Of a stretch of DNA of 42,862 nucleotides, positions 34,285 to 42,756 are shown one piece after another (the first letter of the stretch is position 1; every line of letters starts with the position of its first letter). The stretch comes from Novosphingobium sp. FKTRR1 (GTDB lineage Bacteria; Pseudomonadota; Alphaproteobacteria; Sphingomonadales; Sphingomonadaceae), in contig NZ_JAIZDA010000032.1 in the NCBI RefSeq assembly GCF_020404405.1, positions 1 through 42,862 of the forward strand, written 5' to 3'. The notes beneath the pieces are model-generated. The model worked only from the letters and a program-made list of their open reading frames with translations. It was not told where the DNA came from and did no database searches. Position numbers and translations under genes: made by a program.

Positions 34285-36030
34285 TCAGGACAGGCGCAGG
34301 CGGCGCTCGCCAAAGGCGTAAAGCGGTCGCCAGACCATGCGGTTGAAACCAAGCACGAACATGCTCATCACCCCGATGCCCAATGCCACCTGCGGATAAT
34401 TCCCCGCGGTTGTGGCCTTGGCGATATAAGCACCAAGTCCGTGCGCCTCGAGACGGTGGCTACCCCAAGCCACCACTTCGGCCACGATCGAGGCGTTCCA
34501 AGAGCCGCCCGATGCGGTCAGCGCGCCGGTGATGTAATAGGGGAAGATGCCGGGCAGGGCGACCTGGCGCCACCATTGCCAGCCCTTGACCCCGAACATG
34601 CCCGCCACTTCGCGCAAGTCGTTGGGAATGGCGCTGGCCCCGGCGATGACGTTGAACAGGATATACCACTGCGTGCCCAGGATCATCAGTGGCGAGAGCC
34701 AGATGTCGGGAAGCAGGTTCCAGCGGACAATGGCAATGACCGCAAAGGGGAACAGCACATTGGCCGGGAAAGCGGCGAGGAACTGGGCGATGGGCTGCAC
34801 CCGCTCGGCTAGGCGGGGCCTCAGGCCGATCATCACGCCCAGCGGTACCCAGATCACGCTGGCAATCACGATCAGCACGACCACCCGCACCAGCGTTACC
34901 AGCGCAAGACCAACGGCGGTGCCGATTTCGAGCAGGCTCAACGTGGTCATTACGTAATGGCCTGTCCAGCCAAGCGCCGCTGCGACGCCGATCCATATCA
35001 GCGTCTGCCACACGCGTTCGAACCACAGATGGGGGGCGCCTGCCTTGGCTCGTTTGTGTTCGCGCCGTGCCGGCTCAAGCGCCAGCAGCAACCGCCCCAT
35101 CGTCGAAAACGGGGCGAAGAGCAGCGGCAGCGTTCTGGTGCGCCGCAGCAGATCATAGACCCAGCTTTCGGGCTGCTCGGTACTGGCGGTCTGCTCAAAG
35201 CGAAAGCGATCAGCCCAGGCGACGATCGGGCGAAAGAACATCTGGTCATAGCCAAGGATCACGAGCGCCATCATCCCCACCGCCCAGCCGACCGAGCGGA
35301 AATCCTGATGCTCGATCGCCAGCGCCAGATAGGAACCGATCCCCGGCAAGGTGACGGTGGTGTTGCCGACGGTGATCGCTTCGGAGGCAACCACGAAGAA
35401 CCACCCGCCCGACATCGACATCATCGCATTCCACACCAGCGCAGGCGTGGCGAAAGGCAGATCGAGCCGCAGGAACCTGCGCACGGGCGACAAGGCAAAG
35501 CCTTCGCACACCTCTTCCAGATCATCGGGCAGGCCGCGCAACGACTGATAGAAGCTGAAGGCCATGTTCCACGCCTGCGAGGTGAAGATGGCAAAGACGC
35601 TGGCCAGTTCCACCCCCAGCACATTGCCGGGGAACAGATTCATGAAGAAGGTGACGGTGAAGGTCAGGAATCCGAGGATCGGGACCGATTGCAGGATATC
35701 GAGCGCGGGCACGATGATTTGCCCGGCATGCTTGCTGCGCGCCGCCAGCGTGGCGAACACCAGCGTGAACACCGTCGAGGCGAACAGCGCGGCGAACATG
35801 CGCAGCACCGTGCGCAGCGCATAGTAGGGCAGATTGGACGGATCGAGCGTGACCGGTTCGAGGTGCAGGGTCGAGAGCGGGGCTACCGCTCCCTCCGCCG
35901 CACGAAAGATCAGGACCGCCAGCCCTGACAGGATGATGAAGGCAATCGCATCTTCGCGGTTGGGGCGCGTCAGCCGCAATATCCGTGAGAAGGACGGCAG
36001 GATGGCAACGGGATGCTTGTCCGGGCTCAT
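34285..36030 (-). CDS. Two-domain ABC transporter permease (fused NitT/TauT-type)
   Basis: A 581-residue inner-membrane protein in which two permease domains are fused. The first half has an EAA-type cytoplasmic loop RGLPDDLEEVCEGFALSPVR and the second NDLREVAGMFGVKGWQWW, each of which docks with the ATPase. The halves are joined by a polar linker of about 60 residues (near 280-345). About 12 membrane segments are expected. One such protein can serve as both permease subunits. It follows the OprB-like porin by 42 nt and precedes the ATPase by 18 nt, so the three are one operon. The lack of a binding protein gene is notable. Substrate: unknown; NitT/TauT-type folds carry anions such as nitrate or sulfonates, but the neighbouring metal sensor opens other options. 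Confidence 0.88.
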   Translation of the reverse strand: MSPDKHPVAILPSFSRILRLTRPNREDAIAFIILSGLAVLIFRAAEGAVAPLSTLHLEPVTLDPSNLPYYALRTVLRMFAALFASTVFTLVFATLAARSKHAGQIIVPALDILQSVPILGFLTFTVTFFMNLFPGNVLGVELASVFAIFTSQAWNMAFSFYQSLRGLPDDLEEVCEGFALSPVRRFLRLDLPFATPALVWNAMMSMSGGWFFVVASEAITVGNTTVTLPGIGSYLALAIEHQDFRSVGWAVGMMALVILGYDQMFFRPIVAWADRFRFEQTASTEQPESWVYDLLRRTRTLPLLFAPFSTMGRLLLALEPARREHKRAKAGAPHLWFERVWQTLIWIGVAAALGWTGHYVMTTLSLLEIGTAVGLALVTLVRVVVLIVIASVIWVPLGVMIGLRPRLAERVQPIAQFLAAFPANVLFPFAVIAIVRWNLLPDIWLSPLMILGTQWYILFNVIAGASAIPNDLREVAGMFGVKGWQWWRQVALPGIFPYYITGALTASGGSWNASIVAEVVAWGSHRLEAHGLGAYIAKATTAGNYPQVALGIGVMSMFVLGFNRMVWRPLYAFGERRLRLS

Positions 36031-36072
36031 GCGCTTGCCTTGCTACTACGGGAGGGATCGACGTGCATCAGC

Positions 36073-37404
36073 TTAAAATCCTGCGTGAAAGCGGGCGCCG
36101 AACACATTGGCAGGTCCGCGATCCCGATTGTAGCCGGGGTTGGCGATGTGCTGATAATCAAGCGTGATCGCGGCCCAGTTCACCGGTCGGAACGCGTAGT
36201 AGGCTTCGATGATCGTTTCGCTGCCGGCATTGCGTAGCGCGCCATCGCCGACCAGCACACCCAGCCCACCGGCTGCCAGCCAGCGCTGGTGTGCGGCTGA
36301 AATGCCGTTGACCACCGCTGCAAATCCTACCGTATCCTGCAGGCGGCGCCAGCCCGCACCTTTCAGCGCACCGCCCACGGCAAGGCTGCGATCGATGTCG
36401 GTAAAGTCATAGGTTTCGATGGCGCCTTGTGTGGTGCCGGCACGCACGAACATGCCGAGATTGGCAGTCAGATCCTGTTCGGCGTTCACTGCAAGGCCGA
36501 AGCGATTCTGCTTGCGGCGTACGAGCGCAAGGTCTGGCGGGTTGCCAGAGGCGCGGGCCAGCGCAAGCGCATCGTCGAAGCGCGCGAACCGGCCGCGGTT
36601 GCGAAAACCCGTAACCCGCACCGCGCCATCGCGGTCGCCGATGTGCCAGCGACGTTCACCCTCGACGATCAGCGCATTCTGACTGAAATTGCTCTCCAGT
36701 TCGATGCCATTGGGCACTTTCGACAGGTTGTAGAGCCCCGTGCGCAGCGTCCACGGACCCTGATACCATTCGGCCGCGATGCCATAGGTATAGCCCCAAG
36801 CATTGGCAGCGTAGTCGAAGCTGCCGGTGTCGACCAACGACCAGTTGAGGAAATCGGCTCGCGGATCGTGGGCGAACCTGTTGGTGTCGAAGATGTCGCC
36901 CACACCCATCTTGCCTGCTGTGAGGACAATGCGGTTGGTTGACGTGGTTTCGCGCAACTGGTTGATCGTGGCATCCAGCCTCAACACATCGCCGCCCAGC
37001 GCGATCGTCTGGTGCACGAAGGCACGCTGCAGCTTGAAGTAAGGGCTCATCTTGCCGACCTTGTAGGCTTCGGCGCTGGGAAAGCCGCCCACGCCCAACG
37101 TGTTCGACAGGCCGAAACCCTGATCGATCTCAAGGTTCGCCCACACTTCGCCGCCCCGCCAGGGCTTTGCGCCCAGATAGAGCGTGGCATCGCTGGTCGA
37201 TTTGACCTGATGCGGGGTGAGGCTGTTTTCTCCGACATAGGGCGAGGCAAAGCCGCCTGTTGCTTGGGCCACCGTGGTGATTTGGCCGTGCAGGGCATAA
37301 GTCTGGTCGCCAGCGGCCGCATCGCCCGCATGTGCTGGCGATGCGGCCAGACAGGCCGCAGCCAGTCCCGACAGCAACAGGGCACAAGTGGCGATGCGGG
37401 TCAT
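36073..37404 (-). CDS. OprB-type carbohydrate porin
   Basis: A 443-residue outer-membrane barrel. A signal peptide covers MTRIATCALLLSGLAAACLA and ends near SPAHAG. The body contains OprB-family features: SDATLYLGAKPWRGGEVWAN, the QGFGLSNTLGVGGFPSAEAY loop, RIVLTAGKMGVGDIFDTNRF and HDPRADFLNWSLVDTGSFDY. It should form a channel for small solutes. The start at 37402-37404 gives a clean signal sequence and has GGGAG about 6 nt upstream; the frame extends to 37557 with no coding character. It is the first gene of the porin-permease-ATPase operon. Two palindromes lie 35 and 73 nt upstream. Confidence 0.85.
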   Translation of the reverse strand: MTRIATCALLLSGLAAACLAASPAHAGDAAAGDQTYALHGQITTVAQATGGFASPYVGENSLTPHQVKSTSDATLYLGAKPWRGGEVWANLEIDQGFGLSNTLGVGGFPSAEAYKVGKMSPYFKLQRAFVHQTIALGGDVLRLDATINQLRETTSTNRIVLTAGKMGVGDIFDTNRFAHDPRADFLNWSLVDTGSFDYAANAWGYTYGIAAEWYQGPWTLRTGLYNLSKVPNGIELESNFSQNALIVEGERRWHIGDRDGAVRVTGFRNRGRFARFDDALALARASGNPPDLALVRRKQNRFGLAVNAEQDLTANLGMFVRAGTTQGAIETYDFTDIDRSLAVGGALKGAGWRRLQDTVGFAAVVNGISAAHQRWLAAGGLGVLVGDGALRNAGSETIIEAYYAFRPVNWAAITLDYQHIANPGYNRDRGPANVFGARFHAGF

Positions 37405-37438
37405 CGTTGTCTCCCTGATCGGCGCAGTAGCGCCTCTG

Positions 37439-37491
37439 CGTGACAGATGCGTCACGACCGCAGGCAGATGAATTGTTGCACGATGCGTGCA
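37439..37491. promoter_or_regulatory. Paired palindromes upstream of the porin/ABC operon
   Basis: A 6-6-6 dyad (CGTGAC, six nt, GTCACG at 37439-37456) and a 6-3-6 dyad (TGCACG-ATG-CGTGCA at 37477-37491) are 20 nt apart and share the core GATGCGT. They look like sites for one dimeric regulator. The first is not a CRP site because its GTGA and TCAC halves are eight rather than six nt apart. Confidence 0.4.
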
Positions 37492-37752
37492 GACGAACAC
37501 GTTGAAAAACTTGGTCATCGGTTCCGATCCTCGGGCAGGGGGTTCCCACCGGGGCATCGGACCTGCGCGTCAATCCACGCCGATCGCAATCCGCGACAGG
37601 AAACCGGGCGCGCAGACGAAAGCGGCAAGCGGGCGATTGGCCCGACTGTCGCCCTCATCGGCGGCGGTGTTGCGACTTCGCGGCATTGTTGAGGGTTCCA
37701 TTGGAAAATGGGGCTGCAGGCCGAGCCGGGACGACTCGACCGGGTGCTCCCT

Positions 37753-37774
37753 ATACTCTAGGGGGGTATGGTAT
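37753..37774 (+). promoter_or_regulatory. G-tract operator of the RcnR/FrmR-like regulator
   Basis: An imperfect dyad: ATACT, then a run of six G's (37761-37766) and TATGGTAT. Its AT-flanked G-tract resembles the operators known for the RcnR/FrmR/CsoR family. It ends 20 nt before the TTG start and overlaps the alternative ATG, which supports the TTG. Autoregulation is the simplest reading. Confidence 0.6.
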
Positions 37775-37794
37775 CAAGTTCAAAGGAGCGCGCA

Positions 37795-38073
37795 TTGAGT
37801 CACGTCGCCGCCGAGAAGCAGAAGCTGCTCAATCGCCTGAAGCGCTTGCGCGGACAGATCGACGCGCTTGAACGCGCAGTTGATGCGGACGTGGAATGCG
37901 CGCGGGTGCTGCAACAGGCGACCGCGTGTCGCGGTGCGCTCGAAGGCTTCATCGTAGAAGTGATCGAGGATCATATCCGCGAACACATGATCGAACCCGG
38001 CTTGCCCGTGAACGACCCCAAGTTGTTGGCAGCAGAAGATCTGGTGGCGATCATCAAGGCCTACATGCGTTAG
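37795..38073 (+). CDS. RcnR/FrmR-family metal-sensing repressor
   Basis: A 92-residue all-helical repressor of the CsoR/RcnR/FrmR family, with KQKLLNRLKRLRGQIDAL, a VECARVLQQATACRGALEGF segment and the VIEDHIREHM helix. The start is TTG 37795 because AAAGGAG lies 6 nt before it and an upstream ATG (37768) falls in the operator. Counting from the TTG gives His3, Cys35, His60 and His64, the ligand positions of the Ni/Co sensor RcnR; the formaldehyde sensor FrmR has Glu at 64 and Pro at 2. So nickel or cobalt sensing is predicted. It probably binds the operator just upstream and is released by the metal. The only divergent neighbour is the porin/ABC operon; no RcnA-like exporter or FrmA dehydrogenase is in the window. 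Confidence 0.88.
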   Translation: MSHVAAEKQKLLNRLKRLRGQIDALERAVDADVECARVLQQATACRGALEGFIVEVIEDHIREHMIEPGLPVNDPKLLAAEDLVAIIKAYMR

Positions 38074-38106
38074 CCAAAAGCCGCCACTTCCGCTTTGGTT
38101 CGGCTC

Positions 38107-38124
38107 GGAATATCGGCATATTCC
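38107..38124. terminator. Short inverted repeat after the metal sensor
   Basis: GGAATAT (38107-38113) and ATATTCC (38118-38124) form a perfect 7-bp stem with a 4-nt loop, 33 nt after the sensor stop codon, with TTCCCTT following. It is AT-rich for a terminator stem and may be weak, or serve the convergent AraC gene. The rest of the 181-nt gap is featureless. Confidence 0.35.
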
Positions 38125-38254
38125 TTCCCTTCGCCTCCACGACTTGACGGCATTTGAATCCCGCCGTGGCCTTGTGGAACTTGTCCAGGCCGACTTTTGC
38201 ACCGGGCGGCGGAGTAGGCGCCAACCGCCGGGCGCTTCCTTCGCCGGGAGCAGA

Positions 38255-39172
38255 TCACTGGATGGTCTGTTCGTGCTGGCGGAAATCGCTGGGTGTGCGC
38301 CCGGCGTAAGCGCGAAAGGCGCGGCTGAAATGGCTCTGGCTGGTGAAACCGAGCGATTCCGACAGTGCCGCCAAGGTCATGTCGGTCTGCGCCAACAAGT
38401 GCTGCGCGCGATCGAGCCGGGCTTTCATCACGTACTGATGCGGCGAAATCCCGGTGGCCTTCTTGAATACCCGGCAAAAATGCGACGGAGTGACGCCCGC
38501 GGTCGCCGCCATCTGTTCAAGGCTGTGATCGTGCTCGGGATGATCGAGAATGGCGTTCATCACCTTGTGCAGCCGATAGGCCGAAAAGTCCGAGGTCGGG
38601 ATATCCAGCGCTTTACCCTGCACGGGCACGCCCGACAAGATATGCGCCTTTAACGCACCGACCATCGCCGAGACATAGGACTGCCGCTCTTCGGCATGGG
38701 GGGCATAAAGCTCGGCGAGGATCTGGCGGGTGAGCGCGACGCCGAGCGGATCGGTGAAGGCAAAGCGCATCTTGCTGAACTGATCGCTTTGCGAAGCGGC
38801 CTTGAGTACTTCGGATGAGACACTGAGCGTCACCACGTCAAGCTCACCGTCGACCAGCCAGCCGGTCGGCATGCCTGCGGGCACGATCGTCGCGCAGCCG
38901 GGGATCGAATGCGTTTCGGTCCAGTTCCCGCGCTCCCAGGTCTTTACCCTTGGCTTGCCGGCGATGTGGACGATGAAGATCGGATCGGGCACCGGGGGCA
39001 GGGCATAGCTGCCGACGAACTGCCGCCAGCGGCACAGCGACCAGCCTTCGCCCAGCGAGCCAAGTTCCATTTCGGGCGCACGGCCGAGTACGTCGCAGAT
39101 TATCGCCTTGTTGTCCCAGACCTTCTTGGGGCTGGCGGACGGGTCATTGTCGCCCGCTGGCTGATTCGGCAT
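38255..39172 (-). CDS. AraC-family transcriptional regulator
   Basis: A 305-residue regulator. The N-terminal half is a probable effector domain (WDNKAIICDVLGRAPEM through PGCATIVPAGMPTGWLVDG, a cupin-like section). The C-terminal AraC-type double helix-turn-helix covers about 210-300, with LEQMAATAGVTPSHFCRVFKK and LAALSESLGFTSQSHFSRAF, then the closing RTPSDFR. The start at ATG 39170-39172 is preceded by GGGAAG; a GTG four codons upstream is also possible. It follows the P450 gene by 30 nt on the same strand and is likely in the operon with it and the TonB-dependent receptor. It probably responds to the substrate or product of that pathway. Confidence 0.88.
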   Translation of the reverse strand: MPNQPAGDNDPSASPKKVWDNKAIICDVLGRAPEMELGSLGEGWSLCRWRQFVGSYALPPVPDPIFIVHIAGKPRVKTWERGNWTETHSIPGCATIVPAGMPTGWLVDGELDVVTLSVSSEVLKAASQSDQFSKMRFAFTDPLGVALTRQILAELYAPHAEERQSYVSAMVGALKAHILSGVPVQGKALDIPTSDFSAYRLHKVMNAILDHPEHDHSLEQMAATAGVTPSHFCRVFKKATGISPHQYVMKARLDRAQHLLAQTDMTLAALSESLGFTSQSHFSRAFRAYAGRTPSDFRQHEQTIQ

Positions 39173-39202
39173 CGCTCTTCCCACTTCAAGCCTCTGTTGT
39201 TT

Positions 39203-40432
39203 TCAGGTGACCAGTCGCACGTCGAGGCGCTTGAAGCCGTTGATGAACGCAGATCGCACGCGCTGCGGCTGTCCCACTACTTCGAACGCCGAAACATGCC
39301 GCGCCAACAGGCGGAATGCTACACGCAATTGCATCTCCGCCAGTCGCGAGCCGACGCAAACGTGCGCGCCCGCCCCGAAGGCGACGTGCTGGCGGACCTG
39401 CCGGGTCACGTCGAACCGGTCGGGTTCGGCGAACGCGGCTTCGTCGCGGTTGCCGGCGGGGTAGAACATCACGACTCGCTCGCCCTTGCGGATCGTTTGG
39501 CCGCCAAGCTCGGTATCGTGCATCGCAGTGCGCCGCATGTGGATCACCGCGCTGGCATGGCGCGCCATTTCCTTGACCGCGCCGGGCAGGAGATCGGGGT
39601 TTTCGCGGATCATCTGCCATTGCTGCGGATCGCGGGCAAAGGCGATCATCGTGTGGTTGAGCGTGTTACGCGTCGTCTCGTTGCCCCCGACCAGCGCCAG
39701 CACGAGGTTGCCGACGAAATCGGGGAACGGCACCGGCTTGCCGCCTATCTCGCTGTTGGCCAGCAACGAGGCGAGGTCAGCCGTCGGCGCTGCCCGGCGG
39801 GTTTCGAACAAGTGCTGGCAGAATCCGAAGAATTCGCCCACCACTTGCTGCATCGCTTCGGGCGACTGGCGGAAATCGGGATCGTCCTCACCGATGAAGG
39901 CATCGGTCCAGCGGTGCAGATCGCGCCATGTCTGTGCGGGCACACCAAGCAGTTCGGCCAGCGTCAACAGTGGCAGCGGCACGGTGAAGAAGGGCAGGAT
40001 GTCGATCGCCGTATTCAGCGGTACATCGGCCAGCAAGGCTTCGACCCGCGCCTCGATCCGCGTCTCGATCCCGTCGAGGCGCACCGGCGACAGCGCGGGT
40101 ACCACGAATTTGCGGTACTGCGTGTGGATCGGCGGATCGCGCGAGATGAACGGCACGCCGATGCCGCTGTCTCCCGATCCTGCGAGCCCCGCCTCGTTCT
40201 CGTCGAAGATGCGGTGCCCGCCGTTCTCGTGCGCCGAGGAAAAGAGGTCGGATCGCTTGGAGACCTCCATGATCTCCGCGAAACCCAGCACCGCCCAGAA
40301 TCCCCCGCGGTCCTCGGCCGGGGCATTCCAGTGCACCGGACCCATGCGCTGCAATTCGGCGAAAAGGTCATAGGGCATGCCCTGAACATAAAGCGAGGGA
40401 TCGCCCAGATCCGGCCCGACATTGCTGGTCAT
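39203..40432 (-). CDS. Cytochrome P450 monooxygenase (CYP125/linalool 8-monooxygenase-like)
   Basis: A 409-residue soluble bacterial P450. The I-helix has LVGGNETTRN (Gly-Gly-Asn-Glu-Thr-Thr, residues 249-254), the E-x-x-R is Glu288-Arg291 in KEMARH, and the haem loop is FGAGAHVCVGSRL with Cys359 as the iron ligand. The RKGERVVMFYPAGNRDE and QRVRSAFINGFKRLDV segments resemble CYP125/142 steroid-side-chain oxidases and terpene hydroxylases. No ferredoxin or reductase gene is adjacent. The receptor gene ends only 2 nt before this ATG (40432), so the two are translationally coupled. It likely hydroxylates the ligand taken up by that receptor; a lipophilic terpenoid or steroid is plausible but unproven. 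Confidence 0.9.
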   Translation of the reverse strand: MTSNVGPDLGDPSLYVQGMPYDLFAELQRMGPVHWNAPAEDRGGFWAVLGFAEIMEVSKRSDLFSSAHENGGHRIFDENEAGLAGSGDSGIGVPFISRDPPIHTQYRKFVVPALSPVRLDGIETRIEARVEALLADVPLNTAIDILPFFTVPLPLLTLAELLGVPAQTWRDLHRWTDAFIGEDDPDFRQSPEAMQQVVGEFFGFCQHLFETRRAAPTADLASLLANSEIGGKPVPFPDFVGNLVLALVGGNETTRNTLNHTMIAFARDPQQWQMIRENPDLLPGAVKEMARHASAVIHMRRTAMHDTELGGQTIRKGERVVMFYPAGNRDEAAFAEPDRFDVTRQVRQHVAFGAGAHVCVGSRLAEMQLRVAFRLLARHVSAFEVVGQPQRVRSAFINGFKRLDVRLVT

Positions 40433-40434
40433 GA

Positions 40435-42657
40435 TCAGAATCCTGCGCGTACCGAGACCCCGAACGTGCGCGGTGCGCTGGGCACGAGGAAGTTGTAAGG
40501 GAAGCCCGCCCCGCGCAGGTCGAGGCCGTAGCCATAAGTCTTGCGGTCGAACAGGTTGTTGGCGAAGACGCGCAAGGTGATGCGCGCGTTGCTCCAGCTC
40601 AGCGCACCGTTGACTTTGGCGTTGGCGCCCTGTGCCAGCTCCGAATTGACTTGCCCCGACCCTGCGACGTTCACCGCGTTGAACGGCGAGAAGAACTGGC
40701 TGCTGGTGTAAAGGACGTTCGGCGAGAAGGTGATGCGGCCTCCGGCCACTTCCACCACATCCCAGTCCGCGCCAATCTGGCCGGTGAACTCGGGCGCGAA
40801 CGGCAGGCGGTTCCCCGACAAGTTCGTGCCTTGCAGGGTCAGTTCCTTGTACTTCGAATGGAGCAGGCCGAGCGAGGCATTGATCCGCAGCCCCTTCATC
40901 GGGCGCAGCGTAGTTTCGGCTTCAAGCCCATAGACTTCGGACTTGGGCGCATTGACGAGGAATGAGACCGGGCCGGGCCGCGTGTCCTGCAACTGCTGGT
41001 TGGTGTAGTCGTAATAGAATCCCGAGACGGCGTAAGTCAGCAAGCGGTCCGCCGTGCGGCCCTTGACGCCGACTTCGAAGGCGTTGACCCGCTCGGGCTT
41101 GATATAGCTGATCCCGCTTGACGAGGTGTAGCCACCGCCATTGACTGCGCCTGCGCGGTATCCCCGGTTGTAGCTGGCATAGGCGAGCGCGCCGCTACCG
41201 AAGGTGTAGCTCAGTGCCACGCGACCGGTCAGTGCGTTGTTGCTGTCCTTCAGTCCGAAGCGGGCAGCCGGATCATAGGCGCAAGTGCCCGCGACGCCGG
41301 GGCAGGGCACGGTCGAAGCCAGCGGTGTATCGGCTGCACCTACCGCGCCGACGAAGAGATAGGCAAAGGCGTCGTCATAGCTCGACTTGTCGCGGGTATA
41401 CCGCGCGCCAAGGGTCAGGTTGAGCGCGCTGGTCAACGCGATGTCAGCCTGCCCGAACACCGCGTAGGACCGGCGCTCCTGCCGGTAATGCTGAAAGAAT
41501 CCGCCTGCCGGGGGCAGCGGCAGATTGAACCGGTTGTCGGTGATGTTGCGGTCAAAGCCATAGAACAACCCGCCGACGAAGGTCACGCCCTTGCCGGTAT
41601 AGTTCGCGCGCAGTTCCTGGCTGAACTGACGGTAGTCCGACTTCCAGTTGATATCGAGGATGTCGAGCGGGGATCCGTCCGCCGCTTGTTGCAGATCCTG
41701 CGAGCCGCCATCGTACGACGTGATCGAGGTCACCGTGAGGTTGTCTGCCACATCGACCCCGATGTTGGCGCTGAAGCCCCAGGCGTCGGTGTTGTTGGAT
41801 CCCACGCGGTTTTCGTTGGTCTCGAAAAAGCCTAGCCCGGTGCGGAATACGCCGAGGCCATGAACCGCCGCCTGCGTGCCCCGGTCGCGCCCGCCATAGG
41901 CGCGCAGCACGACATTGACACCTTCGCCGGGCTTGAGCCGCAGCGAAACGCGCCCTTGCAGCGTATCGGTCGAGGCCGGATCGCGCCCGCCCTGAAAGGT
42001 GTTGTGGATCTGGCCGTCGCCCTTGGCATAGTTCACTGCGGCGCGGATACCGGCAACGCCTTCTTTCAGCGTCGTTTCGACCGCCCCTTGCGCGGTGAAG
42101 GTGTTATAGTTGCCATAGCCTAACTGGACATAGCCTTCGCTTCCCGAAAGGTCCGGGCGGCGGGTGATGAAATTGATCGCGCCGCCAGTGGTGTTGCGGC
42201 CGAACAGCGTGCCCTGAGGTCCGCGCAGCACCTCGATCCGATCAAGGTCGAACAGCCCCATGCCGTGGCTGGTGCGCGGCGCCAGATAGACGTCATCGAG
42301 ATAGACGCCGACCGGCGAGGCCTGATTGGAATTGTATTCGTTGGCAACGCCGATGCCGCGCAGCGTGAAGTTGGGCTGGGTGTTGCCATAGGGGCTGTTG
42401 ATCTGGAGGTTCGGCACAGCCGCTCCCAGTTGGGCGGAATTGGTAATGCCGTGTTCTGCCAGCGCATTGCCCGCCAGCGCGGTCACCGCCAGCGGCACGT
42501 CGAGCAGCGACTGTTCGCGGCGCTGCGCGGTCACCACGATCTCGCCATCGCCCTGAGTTGCGCCGGATTGCGGCGTCTGAGCCTGGGCCATGGCGGCGGT
42601 TGATGTGGATGCGACGGCAAATGCCAACACCACGCGAACGAAACCCGTTCCTGCCAT
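40435..42657 (-). CDS. TonB-dependent receptor
   Basis: A 740-residue outer-membrane receptor of the sphingomonad catabolic type rather than the siderophore type. Signal peptide: MAGTGFVRVVLAFAVASTST, ending near AAMAQAQ. The TonB-box region is GEIVVTAQRREQSLLDVPLA. The plug has FTLRGIGVANEYNSN, VGVYLDDVYLAPR and DRIEVLRGPQGTLFGRNTTG, followed by the barrel, which ends PRTFGVSVRAGF with a terminal Phe. ATG 42655-42657 has GGGAGAG about 4 nt upstream. It is the first gene of an operon with a P450 and an AraC regulator, with no Fur-like box nearby. The ligand is unknown. An IS5-like transposase remnant starts 99 nt upstream. Confidence 0.92.
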   Translation of the reverse strand: MAGTGFVRVVLAFAVASTSTAAMAQAQTPQSGATQGDGEIVVTAQRREQSLLDVPLAVTALAGNALAEHGITNSAQLGAAVPNLQINSPYGNTQPNFTLRGIGVANEYNSNQASPVGVYLDDVYLAPRTSHGMGLFDLDRIEVLRGPQGTLFGRNTTGGAINFITRRPDLSGSEGYVQLGYGNYNTFTAQGAVETTLKEGVAGIRAAVNYAKGDGQIHNTFQGGRDPASTDTLQGRVSLRLKPGEGVNVVLRAYGGRDRGTQAAVHGLGVFRTGLGFFETNENRVGSNNTDAWGFSANIGVDVADNLTVTSITSYDGGSQDLQQAADGSPLDILDINWKSDYRQFSQELRANYTGKGVTFVGGLFYGFDRNITDNRFNLPLPPAGGFFQHYRQERRSYAVFGQADIALTSALNLTLGARYTRDKSSYDDAFAYLFVGAVGAADTPLASTVPCPGVAGTCAYDPAARFGLKDSNNALTGRVALSYTFGSGALAYASYNRGYRAGAVNGGGYTSSSGISYIKPERVNAFEVGVKGRTADRLLTYAVSGFYYDYTNQQLQDTRPGPVSFLVNAPKSEVYGLEAETTLRPMKGLRINASLGLLHSKYKELTLQGTNLSGNRLPFAPEFTGQIGADWDVVEVAGGRITFSPNVLYTSSQFFSPFNAVNVAGSGQVNSELAQGANAKVNGALSWSNARITLRVFANNLFDRKTYGYGLDLRGAGFPYNFLVPSAPRTFGVSVRAGF

Positions 42658-42728
42658 TGTACTCTCCCTTGTTACCGTTGAGCTCTCGTGGCTCGTCAGG
42701 GAGTTGTTCTAGGCGGTCAGACGCCAAA

Positions 42729-42756
42729 GGGCTTTAGAGCCCGATTCAAAAGTCTG
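42729..42756 (-). mobile_element. Probable end region of an IS5-like element
   Basis: GGGCT (42729-42733) and AGCCC (42738-42742) flank TTAG, then CGATTCAAAAG leads to the transposase stop codon at 42757. The terminal inverted repeat would be expected in this stretch, but the other end is outside the window, so the boundary and any target duplication cannot be confirmed. Confidence 0.4.

Larger units (their letters stand above)
37405..37794. other. Divergent control region of the porin/ABC operon and metal sensor
   Basis: A 390-nt gene-free stretch. On the porin side it has two palindromes: CGTGAC (37439-37444) with GTCACG (37451-37456), and TGCACGATGCGTGCA (37477-37491); both contain a GATGCGT core. 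On the sensor side it has the G-tract operator at 37753-37774. Between them I saw only GC-rich sequence with no confident promoter. Confidence 0.55.

Noticed and set aside
32929..34812. 627-codon forward open frame opposite the ABC genes
   Set aside because: Antisense shadow of the ATPase and permease genes with no own motifs.
37439..37456. CRP-type site upstream of the porin gene
   Set aside because: GTGA and TCAC halves are eight nt apart, not six as in CRP sites.
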